Source of the DNA: Minisyncoccota bacterium
GTDB lineage: Bacteria; Patescibacteriota; Minisyncoccia; Minisyncoccales; UBA5738
Length of the DNA: 8,775 bases
Assembly (NCBI GenBank): GCA_025453415.1
Contig: JALOQL010000037.1
Location: 1 to 8,775 of the forward strand
Direction: 5' to 3'
The notes beneath the pieces are model-generated. The model did no database searches. It worked only from the letters and a program-made list of their open reading frames with translations, and was not told the origin of the DNA. Below are positions 5,101 through 8,775 of this stretch, piece by piece; within the stretch, counting starts at the first letter, position 1; every line of letters begins with the position of its first letter. A program made the position numbers and the translations under genes.

Positions 5101-7677
5101 AAACTTGGTTTGATCGATGCGGGGGACGTAGCTTCCTTTATGGAAGACTTAGCCAAGAACGGCAGTTTCACTAACCGGGAGATCGAATTGTGCTGTAGGG
5201 AGGGCGGTTGCAAGAACACGCTGGTCAGCGGCCAGGTTCTCGATATCGGGCATAAAAAATTATTTCTGGGGATGATGAACGACATCACCGAACGCAAGCG
5301 CATGGAAGAGAGTATTGCCAAACTGGCATCTTTCCCGATGATGAGCCCGAATCCGATTATTGAGCTGGACGGTTCCGGTCGGATAATTTTCAACAACGAA
5401 GCCGCCCGCCGTATCGCCGCGGAGGAATCGGGGAAAGGCGCTGAAGCTTTCTTGCCGCCGAAATTCGCACGCGCGATGAAGGCATTGCAAAACAATGACG
5501 GATCGTCGGTATCCTGGTGCGAAGTCAATATTGGTCGCCGGGTTTTCAAGGAGTCGGTCCATATTTTGAAGGAACTTAATGCGATCCGGCTTTATGCGTT
5601 TGACATTACCGATCGTAAGCGCATGGAAGCGCAATTAAATAAACTGAATCGCACTCTTTGGGCGTTGAGCAGCTCGAATCAATCATTACTGCACGCCGAC
5701 GACGAAACCGAGCTTTTGCGGAAAATTTGCCGGATTATCGTCGAAGATTGCGGCCACGCGATGGTTTGGATCGGATATGCCCGTAACGACGATGCCAAAA
5801 GTGTGACGCCTGAAGCTTATGCCGGCTTCGAAAAAGGTTATCTGGAGCGGCTCAATATAACCTGGGCCGATACCGAAAGGGGTCGAGGGCCGACCGGAAC
5901 CGCGATTCGCACCGGCAAGCCGCAGCAGTGCCGGAACATGGGCGCGGATCCGCTCTTTAAGCCGTGGCGCGAGGAATCGAGCCGCCGAGGTTACGCGTCG
6001 TCGCTGGCTTTGCCGTTGCAACATAACGGAAAAGTATTGGGCGCGATAACCATTTACTCGACCAAGGTCAACGAATTTCCCGACGAGGAAGAAGTCTTGC
6101 TGCTTTCCGAATTGGCGGATAACCTGGCATACGGCATCATGTCGTTGAGGGCGCGCCAGGAAACCCAAAGGGCACAGGAAACATTGCGGGAAACCAAGGA
6201 ATATCTGGACAATCTTTTGAATTACGCCAATGCGCCCATCATCGTCTGGGGCCCTGATTTCAAAATAACCCGGTTCAACCGGGCCGCGGAGGTTCTTTCC
6301 GGGTTAAAATCGCAAGACGTCATGGGAAAAAATATTGATATTCTTTTCCCTAAAACGGCCCGAAAAAATTTGCTTGGCCATTTGAAAGAAACCCTTGAAG
6401 GTCGCCGCTGGGAAACCGTGGAAATCCCAATTCGCCATAAGGACGGTGCCATCCGCATTGTGGTTTGGAATTCCGCGGCGATTTTCGACAACCGGGGCGA
6501 AAAGATCGTGGCGACGATTGTGCAGGGCCAAGACATTACTGAGGCCAAGAAGGCGCAGAAGGCGCTGACCGCGCGCTCCGAACAGTTGGCGCGGATGGTT
6601 GGCGATCTGAAAAAGCTCCAATTGGCTGTGGAAAACGCGTCCGATGCCATTTTCGTTGCCGATGCCGAAGGCAGGATAATTTCGGTCAATAAGGCGGTGG
6701 AAGCATTACTTGGGTACAAGTTCGGAGACGTGATTGGCAAAACTCCGGCGGTATTCGACCACAACGCGGACGATGCATTTTATCGTGCCATGTTCGAAGA
6801 GATCAAAAAACAAAAAAAACCGTTTTTCCGCGAAGTTATCAATGTCCTAAAAAACGGCCAGAAGGCGATTTTCGAACTGCATATTTCACCGGTCACGGAC
6901 ACTCGCGGCAAGGTGGTATCATTCATCGGCATCGAACGTGACCGTACCGAAGCCAAGGCGATCGACTGCGCCAAGACCGAGTTTATCTCGATGGCTTCCC
7001 ACCAGTTGCGCACGCCGCTTTCGACATTGAGCTTGACCGCCCAGATGATATTGAACGGTGCCGTTGGGGTTGTCGACGCGGCGGCGCGTAAGCAGATCAG
7101 GGAAATCCTGAAAACCGCCGACCAGATGGCCGCTTTGGTCGATCTTTTGCTTAATGTTTCGCGCATCGAAATGGGGCGCCTGGCGATCGATCCTCAACCG
7201 ATGGAAATAAAACCTTTCATCAAGGAAGAGGTTGACCGGATCCGGCCGCTGGCGGAAAAGAAGAAGATCGAGGTGACGGCTCGCGTCGCTGCGCGTCTGC
7301 CCGTCCTCGATGCCGACCGCAAGATCCTCGACATGGTCTTGGATAATTTTTTGACCAACGCGGTGAAATACACGCCGGAAGGCGGCCGCGTGACCATGAC
7401 TGTCGCCAAGGCCGGTCAGGAGATCGTTTTCTCCGTGGCCGACACCGGGATTGGCATTCCCAAACAGCAATTATCGATGGTGTTTACGAAAATGTTCCGC
7501 GCCAGCAACGTGGGCTCGACCAAAGGCATCGGCTTGGGCCTGAACATGGCCAAAAACATCATTCAGCAAAGCGGCGGCCGGATATGGTTTGCCACCCGCC
7601 CCGGGAAGGGGTCGGAGTTTTCCATCGCCGTGCCTTTATCGGGAATGAAGCGCAAGGAAATCCGTCTCGAATCGTAA
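2170..7677 (+). CDS. Giant soluble multi-PAS/GAF sensor histidine kinase of the kai operon
   Basis: This is a sensor kinase of 1835 residues from the ATG at 2170. I prefer that start to an in-frame ATG at 2113 because 2113 lies inside kaiB and its extra 19 residues read as out-of-frame kaiB. Residues 10-40 form a coiled coil with AIRTGGVDALVV, and VFTLKGADHTYR at 51-62 precedes PAS1; this N-terminal signature is known from PAS kinases, including ones beside kaiBC genes. Approximate domains: PAS1 58-165, PAS2 178-290, PAS3 302-420, PAS4 432-548, PAS5 560-666, PAS6 679-794, PAS7 806-915, PAS8 928-1044, PAS9 1051-1152, GAF 1161-1331, PAS10 1346-1460, PAS11 1485-1597, HisKA 1601-1664 and HATPase_c 1691-1827. 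Most PAS domains end in a DIT(D/E)RK-type linker. The phospho-acceptor is His1611 (SHQLRTPL), the N-box Asn is around 1730, G1 is DTGIGIP at 1758, and G2 is GIGLGL at 1786. I see no transmembrane segment, receiver domain or LOV flavin-cysteine motif, so it should be cytoplasmic, with ligands unknown. The cognate response regulator is not in this window. Confidence 0.95.
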   Translation: MAGDKNKKTLTPSGVEELKIRLREAEEALLAIRTGGVDALVVAGPRKSRVFTLKGADHTYRLLVEQMHDGALVVDLKGVVLYCNAEFSRIVGVPGKNIPGKFLLDFVLPKFKKNFGRLFEAAKSGRRRGELELIRKGLGVPVFISIAALKKYDIPAVCVTVSDQTSEREKEKLRKAEERFRALFVSMTDSFALCEIVTDEKGGAVDYRMLDVNPAYEKFTGLPRARIVGKLRSQIPIPMSPKSFKRYASVALTGKPAEFENYNAALDKHYKVRVYSPGPRLFATIFTDISKSIKMEGALRAAEEKAKQIVANAPAMIYEMDFAGTRFISVNDAMCTMLGYSRNELMTKKPADLIDRESRAAFAERIKRKLAGEEVPEAVEYRGVTKDGREMFVSVKTTFTYKDGKPATALVVAHDITDRKRAEAALRASEERNRLLVKYAPTAIYEIDFSGPKFLSVNDAMCKMSGYSRDELLRMNPSQLLDERSAGLFKERIEKTLANQKVDDNIEYRVRTKGGREIWAQLNVQFEKEKGGTPRALVIAHDITERKKMEEALARSNAKLTQVLQSIQDDFYVLDRDWNFVYANRQFASKVGKEPDDFIGRNIWKMFPKHQGTVLEENFRATMEKREVSRFEIGGKYTHAWYKMTVFPSAEGVTVLGIDITEQKKTEAKLRRRQAETQAIFDNIPAGLVLFDAKYPYKVLVHNKYYQELFDEPFKSRGMAGLNLLDYAPDPESSGIMAVFEGVVTGKQEKHFLDFPYKSDPPNERWFNWYMVPIILDGEVVALVSMSVDVTDRHRAEAALRESEERFRLALQNAPVSVAEQDKDLRFVWAYNQKTIDPKEVIGKTDADIFDRESAARLVALKKKAMESGGVIREKLWVVSNGKKRFVDVYMEPARGTSGEVTGIRLATVDLTQVKIVEEEVKTREEQFSKVFYSAPVGTCLFEINEPGTCGKLVDANETFLKIAGYERTEALGRTNKKLGLIDAGDVASFMEDLAKNGSFTNREIELCCREGGCKNTLVSGQVLDIGHKKLFLGMMNDITERKRMEESIAKLASFPMMSPNPIIELDGSGRIIFNNEAARRIAAEESGKGAEAFLPPKFARAMKALQNNDGSSVSWCEVNIGRRVFKESVHILKELNAIRLYAFDITDRKRMEAQLNKLNRTLWALSSSNQSLLHADDETELLRKICRIIVEDCGHAMVWIGYARNDDAKSVTPEAYAGFEKGYLERLNITWADTERGRGPTGTAIRTGKPQQCRNMGADPLFKPWREESSRRGYASSLALPLQHNGKVLGAITIYSTKVNEFPDEEEVLLLSELADNLAYGIMSLRARQETQRAQETLRETKEYLDNLLNYANAPIIVWGPDFKITRFNRAAEVLSGLKSQDVMGKNIDILFPKTARKNLLGHLKETLEGRRWETVEIPIRHKDGAIRIVVWNSAAIFDNRGEKIVATIVQGQDITEAKKAQKALTARSEQLARMVGDLKKLQLAVENASDAIFVADAEGRIISVNKAVEALLGYKFGDVIGKTPAVFDHNADDAFYRAMFEEIKKQKKPFFREVINVLKNGQKAIFELHISPVTDTRGKVVSFIGIERDRTEAKAIDCAKTEFISMASHQLRTPLSTLSLTAQMILNGAVGVVDAAARKQIREILKTADQMAALVDLLLNVSRIEMGRLAIDPQPMEIKPFIKEEVDRIRPLAEKKKIEVTARVAARLPVLDADRKILDMVLDNFLTNAVKYTPEGGRVTMTVAKAGQEIVFSVADTGIGIPKQQLSMVFTKMFRASNVGSTKGIGLGLNMAKNIIQQSGGRIWFATRPGKGSEFSIAVPLSGMKRKEIRLES
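3073..3816 (+). repeat. Tandem PAS3/PAS4 internal duplication within the kinase gene
   Basis: Two consecutive PAS units are much more alike than any other pair in the protein. Key segments are APAMIYEMDF / APTAIYEIDF, SVNDAMCTMLGYSRNEL / SVNDAMCKMSGYSRDEL, and AHDITDRK / AHDITERK. The matching tyrosine codons lie at 3121 and 3502, giving a period of 381 bases (127 codons). The pattern indicates an in-frame tandem duplication followed by divergence. Confidence 0.8.
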
Positions 7678-7744
7678 TCCCAAGATATCCATTTCGGCCA
7701 ACTTTTTCGTTTTGCAATAATCTATCGAATAAAGTTTTTCGTCA

Positions 7745-7753
7745 TGCTAGAAT
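7745..7753 (+). promoter_or_regulatory. Possible extended -10 promoter
   Basis: TGCTAGAAT matches the extended -10 form TGnTAnAAT, with a weak -35 candidate (TCGAAT, 7725-7730) at 17 bases spacing. Transcription would begin close to the ATG at 7760, which opens only an 11-codon ORF (MEDWCVSINYR, stop 7793-7795). If used, it would give the downstream gene a 5' leader of about 130 bases containing an inverted repeat. Based on consensus matching only. Confidence 0.35.
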
Positions 7754-7773
7754 AAAAATATGGAAGATTGGTG

Positions 7774-7797
7774 CGTTTCGATTAATTATCGATAACG
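7774..7797. repeat. Inverted repeat, operator-like or leader hairpin
   Basis: The core is a perfect dyad, TCGAT-TAATT-ATCGA (7778-7792). It is flanked by CGTT (7774-7777) and AACG (7794-7797), which extend the pairing with one bulged T at 7793. It lies just downstream of the extended -10 candidate, where an operator or a leader hairpin would sit. There is no following T-run, so it is not a good terminator. The A/T-rich loop and modest stem length leave chance as an alternative. Confidence 0.4.
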
Positions 7798-7855
7798 ACT
7801 TCATGCCCCGCTCGACGAATTACATTTGTAAATATTTTTTTCATTGATGGGATTT

Positions 7856-7884
7856 TTGCTGAACTGATGCGATACCAATAATAA
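7856..7884 (+). promoter_or_regulatory. Possible promoter directly upstream of the SIS-like gene
   Basis: TTGCTG (7856-7861) and TAATAA (7879-7884) are spaced by exactly 17 bases. A TAAAAT (7882-7887) overlaps the second box but would put the spacing at 20. With the start codon at 7892, initiation would fall at or beside the ATG, giving a leaderless or nearly leaderless message. That would agree with the missing Shine-Dalgarno sequence. Box matches are partial. Confidence 0.3.
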
Positions 7885-7891
7885 AATACCG

Positions 7892-8755
7892 ATGGAAAAT
7901 CAAAAAATCGAAACACTGGATTATTACGCGCTGAAAACCCTGGAAAGTCTTTCCAGCTGGAAATATCCGTCGCTAACCATAAAAAAGACGAATCGCAATG
8001 TTTTCGTGGGCGCGGGCGATGCCGACAATACCGGCAGGATCCTGGCGCAGAATTTCGGCGGTTGCGGTTTTTCGGTGGTTGATTACAAAAGATTTTTCGA
8101 AAACAGCCCGGAAATGGATTTGGACGTTTACATCGTCAACGCTTCCGGCGCCAAAGATGGGATCAAAATGGCCCAATGGCTTACGGAACGCGGCTGGCAG
8201 CCCAAGCTTCTCACTTCCAATCCCGAGCCGCCGGCCGGCCAGTTTTTGAAATCCGAGAACATATTCGTGTATCCGGCCATCATTGAGCCGCCGACGTACA
8301 ATGTTAGCACTTACGCGGCCATGCTTTACGGGATTTTAAAGGAGGATATCCTGGGCGCCGCCGACCGCGTTAAGAAGCTTCAGGTGCCCAACCTGCGGAA
8401 ATACAAATTCGTTTTTTTCATTACCGACGACAAATACGAGATCATCGGCCGGATGGCAAAACGCAAAGTCGCCGAAACCTTGGCCGGGATCGGCGCCGAC
8501 GCCGGCGGCTATTCAAACGCGGCGCATGGGATGTTGCTGCAGCCCAATCCCGACCGGTTGGTGTTCTGCCTGAATTGCGATAATCCCGGGGGAGGAGACA
8601 TATACAGATTGCAGGCCGATACCTATCTGGAATTGCTGATGTCGGTCCACTATATCATCGGCAAGAATCAGGCCGACGAGGACTCGGCCAATATCTTGAA
8701 AAATTATTTCGAAAATGCCAAAAAACAAGGCTGGAAATTCAACAAAGTCTGGTAA
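7892..8755 (+). CDS. Putative double SIS-domain (sugar-isomerase-like) protein
   Basis: This 287-residue soluble protein has no signal peptide or membrane segment. I do not recognise a named family, but the layout resembles two SIS folds, the phosphosugar-binding domain of GlmS-type and phosphoglucose/phosphomannose isomerases. In the first half, VFVGAGDADNTGRILAQN (37-54) looks like the opening strand plus glycine loop, and YIVNASGAKDG (80-90) resembles the Ser-Gly phosphate-binding loop. In the second half, KFVFFITDDKYEIIGRMA (162-179) would be a degenerate repeat of the opening strand, and SNAAHGMLLQPNPDRLVF (198-215) resembles the catalytic ExxHG region, with Asn in place of the usual Glu. 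The Glu-to-Asn change and the weak second glycine loop suggest a binding or non-canonical enzyme if the fold is right. It is separated from the kai operon by 214 bases with its own promoter candidates, so it is probably transcribed independently. The gene is certain from codon structure and length; the function is tentative. Confidence 0.6.
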   Translation: MENQKIETLDYYALKTLESLSSWKYPSLTIKKTNRNVFVGAGDADNTGRILAQNFGGCGFSVVDYKRFFENSPEMDLDVYIVNASGAKDGIKMAQWLTERGWQPKLLTSNPEPPAGQFLKSENIFVYPAIIEPPTYNVSTYAAMLYGILKEDILGAADRVKKLQVPNLRKYKFVFFITDDKYEIIGRMAKRKVAETLAGIGADAGGYSNAAHGMLLQPNPDRLVFCLNCDNPGGGDIYRLQADTYLELLMSVHYIIGKNQADEDSANILKNYFENAKKQGWKFNKVW

Positions 8756-8775
8756 GGGCAAAAATTACGGTCCGC

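Larger units (their letters stand above)
7678..7891. other. AT-rich intergenic region between the kinase and the SIS-like gene
   Basis: This is 214 bases with no convincing gene. It holds a direct repeat TTTTTCGT (7703-7710 and 7735-7742), an extended -10-like TGCTAGAAT (7745-7753), an imperfect inverted repeat (7774-7797) and a possible promoter immediately before the next start. I see no clear GC-rich hairpin with a U-tract, so no intrinsic terminator can be assigned to the kai operon. Confidence 0.6.

Noticed and set aside
2170..7677. Kinase as a light sensor (LOV domain)
   Set aside because: None of the PAS domains shows the flavin-binding NCRFLQ-type cysteine motif, and the GAF domain lacks an evident bilin-binding cysteine context.
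7701..7742. Terminator for the kai operon (AACTTT...AAAGTT with T-runs)
   Set aside because: The arms are only six A/T-rich bases separated by a long loop, and no GC-rich stem precedes a T-run.
7584..7847. 87-codon plus-strand ORF across the kinase end and intergenic region
   Set aside because: Half lies in a different frame of the kinase and the rest is AT-rich noncoding sequence; no start signal or protein pattern.

Overview
The window is best read as two unrelated pieces joined near positions 345-360. The left piece (1 to about 355) is read on the minus strand. It holds the last ~83 codons of a right-handed beta-helix-like protein, followed by the first 37 codons of a second ORF that starts on a 4-base ATGA overlap and runs off the window. 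The right piece (about 355-8775) is read on the plus strand. It begins in the middle of a kaiC gene, so the first KaiC ATPase domain has no P-loop and no start codon. The abrupt switch, with a real C-terminus on one strand meeting an internal KaiC segment on the other, points to an assembly or amplification chimera or to a genuine rearrangement. The sequence alone cannot decide between them.

The right piece carries a compact non-cyanobacterial kai operon: kaiC (5'-truncated) - kaiB - kaiB - giant PAS/GAF histidine kinase. All genes face the same way, with gaps of 30, 12 and 13 bases. KaiC keeps the second ATPase domain with Walker A (GTPGTGKT), the EE catalytic pair, and a Ser-Ser pair at the autophosphorylation position, but it ends before the A-loop and tail used by KaiA. 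No kaiA is present. The two KaiB paralogues differ at a position known to matter for KaiB fold switching (Asn in the first, Asp in the second). The kinase (1835 aa from the preferred start) has about eleven PAS domains and one GAF domain, then HisKA and HATPase_c. It has no transmembrane segment and no receiver domain. A reasonable inference is a soluble kinase that integrates many cytoplasmic cues and exchanges information with a KaiB/KaiC timer or switch. Its response regulator is not in the window.

After a 214-base AT-rich gap with a possible extended -10 promoter, an inverted repeat and a second possible promoter, one further gene (7892-8755) encodes a 287-aa protein that looks like two SIS (sugar-isomerase) folds. 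Its link to the kai operon is unclear.

Organism: a bacterium, not a typical cyanobacterium, since the layout has no KaiA, kaiC lies upstream of kaiB, and a PAS kinase is attached. None of the plus-strand genes has a convincing Shine-Dalgarno sequence. Starts follow short A/T-rich tracts, which hints at a lineage with weak SD use or leaderless transcripts. No rRNA, tRNA, CRISPR or insertion sequence is visible, so the phylum cannot be named.
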